Assembly: GCF_008271805.1 (NCBI RefSeq)
Contig: NZ_VSRY01000165.1
Location: forward strand, 62,001-126,000
Length of the DNA stretch: 64,000 nucleotides
Direction of reading: 5' to 3'
Source of the DNA: Streptomyces sp. TRM49041
GTDB lineage: Bacteria; Actinomycetota; Actinomycetes; Streptomycetales; Streptomycetaceae
Shown here: positions 52,951 to 63,451 of the stretch, piece after piece
Layout of the letters: each line of letters begins with the position of its first letter
Position numbering within the stretch: the first letter of the stretch is position 1
Notes under the pieces: generated by a model
What the model was told of the DNA's origin: nothing
Seen by the model: only the letters and a program-made list of their open reading frames with translations
The model's database searches: none
Position numbers and translations under genes: made by a program

Positions 52951-55900
52951 CGGTCAGCGTGCCCTGCCTGGTGGTGCCGGTCCGGGTCACGCTCGGATAC
53001 GGCCGGTTCGTCTCCCCGATCGAGCAGATCGTCCTGAAGAAGCTCACTCTCCACGAGGCCGAAGGCCAGGGTGAGCCCGCCGACTACGGGGCCGACGAGC
53101 TGGCCCGCGGCCTCGGCCTCGGCCAGCGCCTCACGCTCGACATCATCTCCGACCTGTGGCACAAGAACTACATCACACTGGATCTCGCCCGGGGCGTGGT
53201 ACGCGCCGCCGACCACGTCCGGCGCCGTGCGGCGCAGGGGACGCTGCACGAACTGGCGGGAGCCGAGGTGCACAGCGCCGAGTACTCCCTCATGGTCGAC
53301 TCGCTCACCGGCACCCTCATGCCGGTCAACGGCTACCTCCGCCCGCAGGAGGGCCACCACGTCGTCCCCGTGCTGGACCAGTGGGCCGCCGACGAGAACT
53401 TCACCCAGGCCGAGCTGGCCGACGCCCTGCACGAGTACCTGCGGCAGGAGCGGCGCCAGGAGCGCCGGTCGGCCACACACGCCCGGGCACAACGGGTGCT
53501 CACCGCCCAGCTGGTGCCGGCGGCCCTGCGGCCGCCGCCGCAGCACCGCTACCTGCCACTGAACGTCATCGTCGGGTGGGACAACGACGCGGAGAAGATC
53601 CGGCTCTCCTCGGACGACGCCACCTTTCCCACCGAGAGCCGGCTGCGCGCACTCGGCAGGATCACCGAACTCCTCGAACTCCGGCCGACCAGCACCTTCA
53701 CCACCCAGGTCCGGCGCGCCGCGAACAGCCAGTTCGTCGAGTCGCCCTCGCTGGAGACGGCCCTGGACCGACTGGAACAGGCCGCCGCCGGGGCGGCGGC
53801 CTCGGACCCGGGCACCCACCACACCCGGCACAACGAACTCGCCCGGCAGGGCCGCCAGGTGACGGATCTGCTTCGGCTGCGCGTCGCCTCCGAGGTCGGC
53901 ACCCGTGTCCTGGTCGACGGGGACGAGCACCGGGAGGCCCTTGTCGACCTGATCCAGAGCGCCTCCAGACAGCTCGTGCTGGCCTGCCCCGCCATCGGTT
54001 ACGAACCCTTGTACGCGATCTCCGAGCAGCTCCGGCAGGCGCTGATGAGAGGCGTACAGGTGGTGCTGCTGTGGGGAGAGAAGCACGGCGACGAACTCCC
54101 GGAGAAGGTACGGAACCTCCTCAACGCCCTGCGGCGGGCGGGCCGCGGCAAGCTCGTGTGGACCTACCGCCCCAGCCGCACCCACGCCTGTCTGGCGGTC
54201 AGCGACGACCGCGCCGCCCTCGTCACGAGCCACCGCTTCCTGAGTCCGCCACCCCCGCGGCACGGCAGGGAGGGCCGCGACCGGCAGAACCGGGCCCGGC
54301 AGATCGGGGTACGGATCGACGCCCCGACCCCCGGGCCGTGCGACCCCGTGGAAGGGCTGCTGCGCTGGGCCAGGACCGCGGTACCGGACTACTCGGTCGG
54401 CCAGAAGGTCCGCACCCGGCACAGCGACTTCTCCGAAGCCGCCGCCGCGGAGGCCCCCGAGGCCGCGGAGGGAGCGGAGGGAGCGGAGGGAGCCGACGAG
54501 CGGTCCACCGCCTGGAACCCCCGGCTCCCCGAGCTCCCCGCGGAACCCGCCGAGACCACCGACGGCACACCGCCGTCCGAGGCCGTGGTCGTGGTGTGGG
54601 GCCAGGCGTGGGTCGAGTACGCGGCCGCCCTGCGCAGGGAGTTGGAGGCCCGTACGCTGCCCTGGGCCGCCGTGCAGGTGGACGGGGCACACCGCGAGAC
54701 CCTGTGGCAGGCGCTGCGCCACAGCCGGTTCCGCCTGCTGCTGTCGGGTGCCCGCGTCGGCCCGGACGCCTTCGACTCCCGCGCCTCCCAGGCCGTGGAC
54801 AAGCTGCTGCGGGCGGGCGTGCAGGTGACCATCGCCCACGGTCGGCCGACCAGGTCGACCGGGGTCGCCGAGGGTCCACGCCGGCTGCTGGCGGCGCTGA
54901 AGGCGGACTTCGGCGGGCACGGCCTCAAGGTCGTGCAGCAGGCGACGAACGCCCGCGTCATGGTCAGCGACGACGAGGGGCTGGTCGGCAGCTTCGACCT
55001 GCTCGACCTCGGCAGCCAGGCACCGGGTGTGTCCCGCCGCCCCAGCGAGATCGGACTCAGGGTGATCGACCAGCGCACGGCGGGCCAGCTGGCCGCCGCC
55101 GTGCACGGAGCCCTGGACCACGACGCCCCCGAGCCGGCGGAGTCCACCGGGCCGACCGTCGTCGCCGGCCCCGAGGGCACCGTGCCGGACGCGGTCGGAC
55201 GGGCCCAGCGACTGGTCAACGCCGTCGCGGAGGAGGCCCCTTCCGGCGATCCGGCCGCCGTGGCACGAGTCGTCCGCGACTGTGTCGAGGAGGTCATGGA
55301 CCAGGGACCGGACGCCGTGTGGGCGCTCCTCGACACCCTCGGGCAGCACGAGGCGTACCGCCCGGTGCTGCGCCCGGCGGCCGCGTACGCGACCGGGAAG
55401 ATGACGGGCGGCAGTACAGAGATCCGCACCTGGCGCCGCTGGCTGATGCGGGACTGCTGGGAGCGCGGAATGTTCGTCGAGGCCATGGTGCTGCGCGCCG
55501 CCGTCCCCGGGGAGCACACCCGGCCACGCCTGCCGCTGGCGCTGGCCGCCGCCGCTCGCGGTGACGCGCTCTTCGACGACGCGATGCTGGAGGCGGCCGT
55601 GACCGCCGAGGAGGCCCTGCTGCAGTCCAGGCCGTGGGCGGACGCCGAGGCCGCCGCCCTGGTGTCGCTGTGCGTGGCCGAGATCCTGACCTCCGACCGG
55701 GCAGAGGCCGCGGCGGAGGCGCTGGAGCTGCTGGAGCAGTACCTCGCCGACCCGTGGCGGGCCCTCTGCCGACTCGGCCGGAGCCACTGGGACGCACGGA
55801 CGCTCGGCCCGGTACCCGTCGCCGAACTGCGGGCCCAGGCCGACGGCGCCCGGCACCGGGCCGAACTCGCCCGCGCCTGGGAGGAGCTGGCCCGGCTGCA

Positions 55901-56384
55901 CGGCCGCGCCGCCCAGGTCACCTTCCGCTTCCAGTCCGGCATCCGCACCCACGCCCAGCTCTTCCGCCCCGACGGCGACTTCGGCCGCCTCAAGGAACCC
56001 CTCGAGACCCGGGACGCCCAGGCCCTGCGGCAGTGGCAGGCCGCGCACCCGGCCTCCGACGTCGACCGGATCCTGGACCGGGCCACCCGCTCGGTGGAGA
56101 CCGCGCACGAACTCCCCCTGCTGATCAGCAACCAGCGGCTCAACTTCGTGGCCCGGCTCACCGAGATCGCCGAATGCGCCGCGGAACTCGTCGCGCTCCT
56201 GGACGCGGACAGCCCGGCCGGCACCCGCAGACTCGCCGAGTACGTACCGGTGGCGCGCGAACTGGCCTCGCTGCTGCCCCAGGCCGTCGCCGCGGCCGAC
56301 GGCCTGGGTGGCCCGGAGCCCGTGCTCGCCCGGGCCATGCTCGACCGGCTGACCGACATCGCCGTCTGGGGAGGCTCCGCATGA
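52938..56384 (+). CDS. Large PLD-like protein (MkoB-like) with degenerate HKD motifs
   Basis: About 1148 residues. The N-terminal 300 residues are all-helical (IEQIVLKKLTLHEAEGQ, RGLGLGQRLTLDIISDLWHK). Two phospholipase-D-like repeats follow: EALVDLIQSASRQLVLACPA ... THACLAVSDD (His416, Cys418, Asp423) and VTIAHGRP ... NARVMVSDDEG (Asn671, Arg673, Asp678). In canonical HKD the pattern is H-x-K-x4-D, so Lys is Cys in the first copy and His-Lys is Asn-Arg in the second. The C-terminal 400 residues are helical, acidic/Ala-rich, possibly a scaffold. GGAGGAAC precedes ATG 52938. The stop overlaps the next start (ATGA). Equivalent in position to MkoB of Mokosh. Confidence 0.72.
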   Translation: MGNLTVSVPCLVVPVRVTLGYGRFVSPIEQIVLKKLTLHEAEGQGEPADYGADELARGLGLGQRLTLDIISDLWHKNYITLDLARGVVRAADHVRRRAAQGTLHELAGAEVHSAEYSLMVDSLTGTLMPVNGYLRPQEGHHVVPVLDQWAADENFTQAELADALHEYLRQERRQERRSATHARAQRVLTAQLVPAALRPPPQHRYLPLNVIVGWDNDAEKIRLSSDDATFPTESRLRALGRITELLELRPTSTFTTQVRRAANSQFVESPSLETALDRLEQAAAGAAASDPGTHHTRHNELARQGRQVTDLLRLRVASEVGTRVLVDGDEHREALVDLIQSASRQLVLACPAIGYEPLYAISEQLRQALMRGVQVVLLWGEKHGDELPEKVRNLLNALRRAGRGKLVWTYRPSRTHACLAVSDDRAALVTSHRFLSPPPPRHGREGRDRQNRARQIGVRIDAPTPGPCDPVEGLLRWARTAVPDYSVGQKVRTRHSDFSEAAAAEAPEAAEGAEGAEGADERSTAWNPRLPELPAEPAETTDGTPPSEAVVVVWGQAWVEYAAALRRELEARTLPWAAVQVDGAHRETLWQALRHSRFRLLLSGARVGPDAFDSRASQAVDKLLRAGVQVTIAHGRPTRSTGVAEGPRRLLAALKADFGGHGLKVVQQATNARVMVSDDEGLVGSFDLLDLGSQAPGVSRRPSEIGLRVIDQRTAGQLAAAVHGALDHDAPEPAESTGPTVVAGPEGTVPDAVGRAQRLVNAVAEEAPSGDPAAVARVVRDCVEEVMDQGPDAVWALLDTLGQHEAYRPVLRPAAAYATGKMTGGSTEIRTWRRWLMRDCWERGMFVEAMVLRAAVPGEHTRPRLPLALAAAARGDALFDDAMLEAAVTAEEALLQSRPWADAEAAALVSLCVAEILTSDRAEAAAEALELLEQYLADPWRALCRLGRSHWDARTLGPVPVAELRAQADGARHRAELARAWEELARLHGRAAQVTFRFQSGIRTHAQLFRPDGDFGRLKEPLETRDAQALRQWQAAHPASDVDRILDRATRSVETAHELPLLISNQRLNFVARLTEIAECAAELVALLDADSPAGTRRLAEYVPVARELASLLPQAVAAADGLGGPEPVLARAMLDRLTDIAVWGGSA

Positions 56385-58972
56385 CCGCACCGCAGGACGA
56401 GACCGGGACCTCCACCGTTCCGCGCGACCTCGCGACCCGCTGGGCCGAGCGCTGGCGCTACCCGAAGCTGCTGGCCCTGCTGAACGGTGCGGACGGCGGG
56501 ACGCCGGTCGGCCCCGACAAGATGGCCGAGGCGATCGCCGACGGGCTGGCCCACCCCGTGGAGAACCCCGAGCACGCCGTACGGGCGCTGATCGAGCGGG
56601 GCGAGTTCGCGGCGGCCCGGCAGGTACCGGGCCGCACCGGCACGGAAGCAGTCGTGGAGGCCGCCGTCGCCGAGGCGAAGGCCCGGCTGGGCCGGCGCCT
56701 CGACCGGCTGACGCGGCGCGCTGTCCGCGCGGGCCTGGCCGACCAGCCCCCGCAGGGCCTGGAATCACTGGCGGAGATCCGGTGGGCCGATGCCGAGAAG
56801 GCCCTGGACAGCTGGCAGGGAGACCTCAAGAAGGCCGAGAGCCGCCGGGTGGCCGCACTGGAGGACCGGCTCGCCGCCGCCTTGGAGGAGGACAGCTGGT
56901 CCTCGGCGGGAGCGGACGCACTCGGCGCGGCCCGCGCCGACTGGGAGCAGGCCGTCCGGAACTGTCTGCGCCAGGGAGAACTGGTCGCCGCCGAAAGACT
57001 GCTGGACGCGGGGCCGTCCCCGGACGCCGTCGGAGGTCCGCTCACCGTCCCCCAGCTGCGGATCTGGCCCTGGGCGGATGTGCCGCTGCACGAGGCGCTG
57101 GCGTGGTACGGCGGCTCGGTGAGCACCCGCCCGGAGTTCGGCAGCCAGTGGCGGCCGCGCGACCGGTCGGGCATCGAGCTGATCGACGCGCTCACCGAGC
57201 TGCACCGGAACATGTGCGTCGAGAACGTACGGAACTTCGCCAACGCCCTCGACACCCACCTCGGCGCCGACGCCGCGCGGCACCAGGTGGAGGAGTGCGG
57301 CAGCGGCTTCGTCACCTGGCTCTCCGGAGTCGCCGACTACCAGCGCATCCCCCAGCTCGCCCTGCCCCGCAAGCTCCGTCTGTATGTGGGCCCGGACGAC
57401 TGGGTGCCGGAGACGCTCGACGAGGACACGCCCGGAGCCTGGCTGGTGCTCAGGACGCAGGCCACGGCGGCCCAACGGAACGGCAGCCCGCCCGGAGTGG
57501 CGGTGCTCGACGCGCGTACGGTGCTCCAGCTCGCCGCTCCCGACCGGCACGGCCGGGCCACCCCGCGAGGTCACCGCACCGTCAACGTCCTGCGCGCCAT
57601 GGGCCGGGGCCTGCGCGTCGTGGATGTCGCCGGCCGGCAACGGCTGCCGGACGACCGCTCCGGACCCGCGGCACATCCGCACGAGGAGCACGAGGACCTC
57701 GCCTGGTGGCTGGACCTCCTCGGCGTCCGGTACACCGACGCGGTCGTGGACATGCTCCTGTACGACACCGACGGCCACCCGGTGGCACTGCGCGCCGCCC
57801 TGGTGGGCCTCCTCCCGGACACCGGCCGGCCCTACGAGCTGACGGCGGAGGCCCTTGAGGAGTGGCGCGCCGACCCGGACGCCCAGGCAGCCTTCCACGA
57901 CGCGGTGGTGGAGCGGTCGTTCCTCGGTTCCGACCGCGAGGCGGCCGCCGCCCTGCGCTCGGTGCTGCTGCTCGTGCGTGGTGAGCCGGACCTGACGCTG
58001 TCGGCGGAGGACATCGCGGCGGTGGTCGGCTCGTACGCGTCCGGTGCGGGGAGTCCGCCGATGGAGCTGGGCGCCGCCCTGTCCCGGGTGGCCGCCGCCG
58101 GTTTCCTGCGCCATGAGCCGGGCGACGGCCGCTATCGCTGGAACGGCCCCGGTCTGGCCGCCCTCCTCGTCGGCCCGGAACCGCGACGCGTCGAGGCCCG
58201 GCTCGACGAGGACGTGCGGGAGCTGTACGGCCGCAGGGACCGCAGCGAGGAGAGCGCGGTGCTCGGCCTGCTGGAGGTACGTGAGTCGTACCAGCACACC
58301 ATGGTCAACCGGCTGGCCGGAGCGGCGGCCACCATCCAGCGGATGCTGGAGCGCGAGGATCTTTCGGAGCCGCGGCGCGTCGAGCTGGAGGGCGCGCTGC
58401 GGGCCGTGGAGGAGGGCCAGCTGGCGGAGGCACGGGCCCGCGACCCCAAGCGGCTGTACGACGACCTCAACACCAAGCAGCGGCTGGACCTGCGGGCCGA
58501 GCTGGAGAGCCACTGCCTGGGGCTGCTGACCGCGGCGCCCGCCGGCGTCGACGTCGCCTTCGTCCCGCACACCGACCAGGAGGTGCTCGTCTGGGCCAGC
58601 CATCAGCTCCTGAAGATGGCGATGGGGAATCTGCTCGACAACGCACTGCGGGAGGTCGGCCCCGAGGGCACGGTCCGGGTGACTCTCGGTCTGCCGGCCC
58701 GGGGGCGCGGGGGCGCCGGTGGTCCCGTCGCCCGTATCGACGTCGAGGACAGCGGGCCGGGAGTGCCCGAGATCTGGCTGCCGTTCCTCAACGGCCGGGT
58801 GAGCGGCCCGCCGCCGGCCGTGCCGAAGGGCAGCGGCCGGGGCGTCGCCTTCGCACGGAACTTCATCGTCGACCACAACGGCACGCTGACGTTCCTGGCG
58901 CGCTCAGCGGACCTGGGGGGAGCTCATGTACGGATCGAGCTGCCGGTGACCGAGACCGCACCGCAGCGCTGA
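56381..58972 (+). CDS. GHKL histidine-kinase-like ATPase
   Basis: About 863 residues, coupled to the PLD-like gene by ATGA. The N-terminal 600 residues have no recognised domain (helical, Trp- and Arg-rich start TRWAERWRYPKLLALLNGAD). Residues 630-670 look like a dimerisation/phosphoacceptor helix with H-box YQHTMVNRLAGAA (His639). The C-terminus is a GHKL ATPase: N-box LLDNALREV (about 750), G1 DVEDSGPGVP and G2 GSGRGVAFARN. No membrane segment and no PAS domain, so it is a cytoplasmic sensor kinase, probably sensing via its N-terminal region or the partner proteins. It faces the response regulator gene with a 4-base convergent gap. Confidence 0.75.
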   Translation: MTAPQDETGTSTVPRDLATRWAERWRYPKLLALLNGADGGTPVGPDKMAEAIADGLAHPVENPEHAVRALIERGEFAAARQVPGRTGTEAVVEAAVAEAKARLGRRLDRLTRRAVRAGLADQPPQGLESLAEIRWADAEKALDSWQGDLKKAESRRVAALEDRLAAALEEDSWSSAGADALGAARADWEQAVRNCLRQGELVAAERLLDAGPSPDAVGGPLTVPQLRIWPWADVPLHEALAWYGGSVSTRPEFGSQWRPRDRSGIELIDALTELHRNMCVENVRNFANALDTHLGADAARHQVEECGSGFVTWLSGVADYQRIPQLALPRKLRLYVGPDDWVPETLDEDTPGAWLVLRTQATAAQRNGSPPGVAVLDARTVLQLAAPDRHGRATPRGHRTVNVLRAMGRGLRVVDVAGRQRLPDDRSGPAAHPHEEHEDLAWWLDLLGVRYTDAVVDMLLYDTDGHPVALRAALVGLLPDTGRPYELTAEALEEWRADPDAQAAFHDAVVERSFLGSDREAAAALRSVLLLVRGEPDLTLSAEDIAAVVGSYASGAGSPPMELGAALSRVAAAGFLRHEPGDGRYRWNGPGLAALLVGPEPRRVEARLDEDVRELYGRRDRSEESAVLGLLEVRESYQHTMVNRLAGAAATIQRMLEREDLSEPRRVELEGALRAVEEGQLAEARARDPKRLYDDLNTKQRLDLRAELESHCLGLLTAAPAGVDVAFVPHTDQEVLVWASHQLLKMAMGNLLDNALREVGPEGTVRVTLGLPARGRGGAGGPVARIDVEDSGPGVPEIWLPFLNGRVSGPPPAVPKGSGRGVAFARNFIVDHNGTLTFLARSADLGGAHVRIELPVTETAPQR

Positions 58973-58976
58973 GAGG

Positions 58977-59987
58977 TCATTCCGGGCCCGAGCCCAGCAT
59001 GCGGTCGACGACCTCCCGGACATGGAGGTTGTCGAACGACCCGTCGGCCCTGTCCGCCTTGGTGACGATGTCCGAGAGTCCGAAGCGTTCGGTGAGATTC
59101 CGGAGGTTCTGCCGCACGTTTCCGCTGGGGAAGTACGCGGTGATCAGTATCCGCGGTATGCCGCGCTTCTGAAGGTCCCGCAGTACGTGGTAGCCGTGAT
59201 GGTCGGTGTTGCGCGGGGTCAGATGGCGGTCCACCAGCGCGCCGTGGAACCGCGGCGGATCGCCGGCCATGAGCCGGTGATATCCGTCGAGGTCGCTCAC
59301 CACGGTGGTGTCGCAGTCGCCGAACAACGTCTCCAGCTCCCGGCACATGTGCTGGTCGTCCTCCACGATCAGCAGCCGCCGTCTGCGCACGGCCCGTGGA
59401 GCCGGGTGCAGCGCGTCCGCCGCCTTCACCGCCGGGTCGCCGCCGAACCGGTCCGCGAACGTGTTCCAGCCGTCCACCTCCACCCCCCGCCGGAACAGCT
59501 CCGACACCCGGGCCATCAGGTCACGCCGTGCCTTGAGCGCCTCGTTCCAGTGCCTGGCCTCGACCAGGGGGTGAATCTCCAGCGGGTCCCCGCGCCACAT
59601 CGCCAGCAGACGGGCCACCTCGCCGGCGTCCACCGGGTCCCCCAACGACGCCACCTGACCGGGGAATTCGAGCACATCCAGACCGAGCATGCCCTTCGGC
59701 AGCCGGTAGCCGCCCGAGGCCGACCTGGGGAGCGCGACACCGTGCTCCTTCAGGGCCGCGTTCAGCTTGCCGATGTGCGTGTGCACGGCGCCGGCGGCCC
59801 CGCCGTTCGGCAGCATCCCCTTGAGGTTCTCGGCGGACACGAACTGGCCCCGCACGAACAACAGCCGTAAGAGGATGGCCGCCGCCACCCCGCCGAGGGA
59901 TGTCCGTCCCCCGGTGCGGCTCTCCACGATCAGTTCGCCGAGTGCGGCGACATACGGCCTGTCCTGTTCCGGAACTCCGACCCTCAT
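58977..59987 (-). CDS. SARP-like response regulator with C-terminal receiver
   Basis: About 336 residues with inverted domain order: residues 1-100 are an OmpR/SARP-type winged helix (GGVAAAILLRLLFVRGQF, AVHTHIGKLNAALKEHG), then about 90 residues resembling the BTAD start (GDPVDAGEVARLLAMWRGDP), then a receiver domain at 205-330 with LLIVEDDQHM, phosphoacceptor Asp253 in GALVDRHL, Thr in ILITAY and Lys in IVTKAD. All receiver key residues are present. Probable partner of the neighbouring GHKL kinase. ATG 59987. Divergent from the small membrane protein gene; the shared promoter region carries inverted repeats that it may bind. Confidence 0.78.
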   Translation of the reverse strand: MRVGVPEQDRPYVAALGELIVESRTGGRTSLGGVAAAILLRLLFVRGQFVSAENLKGMLPNGGAAGAVHTHIGKLNAALKEHGVALPRSASGGYRLPKGMLGLDVLEFPGQVASLGDPVDAGEVARLLAMWRGDPLEIHPLVEARHWNEALKARRDLMARVSELFRRGVEVDGWNTFADRFGGDPAVKAADALHPAPRAVRRRRLLIVEDDQHMCRELETLFGDCDTTVVSDLDGYHRLMAGDPPRFHGALVDRHLTPRNTDHHGYHVLRDLQKRGIPRILITAYFPSGNVRQNLRNLTERFGLSDIVTKADRADGSFDNLHVREVVDRMLGSGPE

Positions 59988-60016
59988 GGCCTCATGCTAG
60001 CCCTGGAGAAACACAT

Positions 60017-60074
60017 CTCAACCTGAACTGAATGCAACTCAGGGGAGCTGTGACAGCGCTGAGTTCAGCTTGAG
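60017..60074. promoter_or_regulatory. Inverted repeats between response regulator and membrane-protein gene
   Basis: CTCAACCTGAACTG (60017-60030) and GAGTTCAGCTTGAG (60061-60074) form an imperfect inverted repeat (12 of 14 bases match). TTGAGAACG and CTGAGAAAACG further on form a loose direct repeat. The most AT-rich stretch of this 196-base divergent region; candidate operator of the SARP-like regulator. Confidence 0.35.
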
Positions 60075-60183
60075 AACGCTGCTCGTGGAGCGCCTGAGAA
60101 AACGTCGGTTTCCTGGGGGCACGGGCAGCAGGCCCGACGGCCCCGACGGGCCGGACCCCACCTCTCCCAGGAGTGAAACCGCC

Positions 60184-60604
60184 ATGTCCTCAGCGTTCTG
60201 GAAGACCTGTGCCGCCGCCGGCACCGGCTCCCTCACGGCCCACATCGCCGGCCTCACCCCGCTGCAGAGCGTCGCCACCGGCGCCGCAGTCCTCGTCGCC
60301 GTCGTCCTGCTCAAGCTGCTCGTCCTGGAGTGGTTCTCCCGCAAGAGCGACGGCGTGCGCGGCGATGTGCTCAAGTTCGCCTGCATGCTCTTCCTGGGCC
60401 AGCAGCCCGCCCCCGCCGAGAGCACGGAGAACCCCGGGACGCCCGAGAACCCCGGGGCTGCCGGGAACCCCGGGGCCCCCGGGACCTCCGGGGTCCTTGA
60501 GACCTTCGGGACCGCCGGGACCTCCGGGGTCCTTGAGACCTTCGGGACCGCCGGGACCTCCGGGGTCCTTGAGACCCGGGAGGAGCCCGACACCCCCGAG
60601 GGCC

Positions 60605-60618
<14 letters not shown>
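60184..60618 (+). CDS. Small membrane protein with 12-aa tandem repeats
   Basis: About 144 residues. One strong membrane segment (VATGAAVLVAVVLLKLLVLEW), a basic juxtamembrane stretch (FSRKSDGVRGDVLK), then a disordered Pro/Gly/Glu/Thr tail with GTSGVLETFGTA repeats. ATG 60184 follows AGGAG. It diverges from the response regulator and overlaps the 3' end of sdaA by 14 bases on the opposite strand. Function unknown; position suggests an accessory part of the defence-like locus, perhaps its membrane effector. Confidence 0.55.
60491..60581 (+). repeat. 36-bp tandem repeat in small membrane protein gene
   Basis: About two and a half copies of a 36-base unit (GGACCTCCGGGGTCCTTGAG and on) encoding GTSGVLETFGTA. 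In frame, inside a coding sequence, no spacers, so not a CRISPR array. Likely variable in copy number. Confidence 0.75.
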
Positions 60619-61972
<1,354 letters not shown>

Positions 61973-62020
61973 GGGTGACTCCTTGGGGCTGGTAGACGCC
62001 GCTGTCTGCCGGGGTGGTGC

Positions 62021-62095
62021 GGGAGGGTGGGGCGCGTGGGGCGTGGGGCTGGGTGTGGGGTGCGGGGTGGGGTGCGGGGTGGGGCATGGAACGGG
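62021..62095 (+). repeat. G-rich tandem tract upstream of sdaA
   Basis: Repeated GGGGTGC/GGGGT units on the plus strand between glyA and sdaA, with many runs of four Gs. Able to form G-quadruplexes on the strand that is template for sdaA. No gene in the 188-base gap. Confidence 0.6.
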
Positions 62096-62160
62096 GCACC
62101 GCACTCACCGAAGCCAGTGTGCGCGGTGCCCCGCAATTCGGTCTGTAACCTACGTAACTC

Positions 62161-63417
62161 TTACAGGCCGGGGTAAAGCGGGTGCTTGTCGGCGAGCGCC
62201 GTGACCCGGGCCTTCAGCGCGTCCGCGTCGTACGACGGCTTGAGCGCCTCGGCGATGATGTCGGCGACCTCGGCGAAGTCGTCCTTCTGGAAGCCGCGCG
62301 TGGCCAGTGCCGGGGTGCCGATCCGCAGGCCCGAGGTGACCATCGGGGGCCGCGGGTCGTTCGGGATGGCGTTCCGGTTGACGGTGATGCCGATCTCGTG
62401 GAGCCGGTCCTCGGCCTGCTGGCCGTCGAGCTCGCTGTTGCGCAGGTCGACCAGGACGAGGTGCACATCCGTGCCGCCGGAGAGGACGGAGACGCCCACC
62501 TCGGTGACATCGGGCCGCACCAGGCGCTCGGCGATGAGCTTCGCGCCCTCCAGGGTGCGCCGCTGGCGCTCCTTGAAGTCCTCGCTCGCCGCGACCTTGA
62601 AGGAGACCGCCTTCGCCGCGATGACATGCTCCAGCGGGCCGCCCTGCTGACCCGGGAAGACCGCCGAGTTGATCTTCTTGGCGAGCTCCTGGGTCGACAG
62701 GATGACGCCACCGCGCGGGCCGCCCAGGGTCTTGTGCGTGGTCGTGGTGACCACATGGGCGTGCGGGACCGGGTTCGGGTGGAGCCCGGCCGCGACCAGG
62801 CCCGCGAAGTGGGCCATGTCGACCATCAGGTACGCGCCGACCTCGTCCGCGATCCGGCGGAACGCCGCGAAGTCCAGCTGGCGCGGGTAGGCGGACCAGC
62901 CGGCCACGATCAGCTTCGGCTTGGACTCCTTGGCGAGGCGCTCGACCTCGGCCATGTCCACGGTGCCGCTGTCGTCGACGTGGTAGGCGACGACGTTGTA
63001 CAGCTTGCCGGAGAAGTTGATCTTCATCCCGTGGGTCAGGTGCCCGCCGTGCGCGAGGTTCAGACCCATGATCGTGTCGCCCGGCTTGAGCAGGGCGAAC
63101 ATCGCCGCGGCGTTGGCCTGGGCGCCGGAGTGCGGCTGCACGTTGGCGTGCTCGGCACCGAACAGCGCCTTGACGCGGTCGATGGCGATCTGCTCGACCA
63201 CGTCGACGTGCTCGCAGCCGCCGTAGTAGCGGCGGCCGGGGTAGCCCTCGGCGTACTTGTTGGTGAGGACTGAACCCTGGGCCTCCATGACCGCGACCGG
63301 AGCGAAGTTCTCCGAGGCGATCATTTCCAGGGTGTTCTGCTGACGGCGGAGCTCGGCGTCGACGGCGGCGGCGACGTCCGGGTCCAGCTCGTGGAGAGGG
63401 GTGTTCAGAAGCGACAT
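62161..63417 (-). CDS. glyA: Serine hydroxymethyltransferase
   Basis: PLP-dependent enzyme interconverting glycine plus 5,10-methylene-THF and serine plus THF; about 418 residues. Landmarks: ENFAPVAVMEAQGSVLTNKY, YGGCEHVDVVEQIAIDR, the PLP-lysine region VVTTTTHKTLGGPRGG and FPGQQGGPLEHVIAAKAV. ATG 63417 is preferred (AGGGA 7 bases before). The in-frame GTG 63420 adds one residue. Follows gcvH by 34 bases: methylene-THF from glycine cleavage is used at once. Confidence 0.96.
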   Translation of the reverse strand: MSLLNTPLHELDPDVAAAVDAELRRQQNTLEMIASENFAPVAVMEAQGSVLTNKYAEGYPGRRYYGGCEHVDVVEQIAIDRVKALFGAEHANVQPHSGAQANAAAMFALLKPGDTIMGLNLAHGGHLTHGMKINFSGKLYNVVAYHVDDSGTVDMAEVERLAKESKPKLIVAGWSAYPRQLDFAAFRRIADEVGAYLMVDMAHFAGLVAAGLHPNPVPHAHVVTTTTHKTLGGPRGGVILSTQELAKKINSAVFPGQQGGPLEHVIAAKAVSFKVAASEDFKERQRRTLEGAKLIAERLVRPDVTEVGVSVLSGGTDVHLVLVDLRNSELDGQQAEDRLHEIGITVNRNAIPNDPRPPMVTSGLRIGTPALATRGFQKDDFAEVADIIAEALKPSYDADALKARVTALADKHPLYPGL

Positions 63418-63451
63418 CACGCGGTCCCTAGGGGTCTGGGTGTCGGGCTGG

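Noticed and set aside
52683..56768. 1361-codon minus-strand open frame across the PLD-like gene
   Set aside because: Exact antisense shadow of a high-GC gene; Arg/Gly/Pro/Ala-biased translation with no domain, while the plus strand encodes recognisable motifs.
60491..60581. Direct repeats resembling a CRISPR array
   Set aside because: Repeats are contiguous, without spacers, in frame in a coding sequence; no cas genes in the window.
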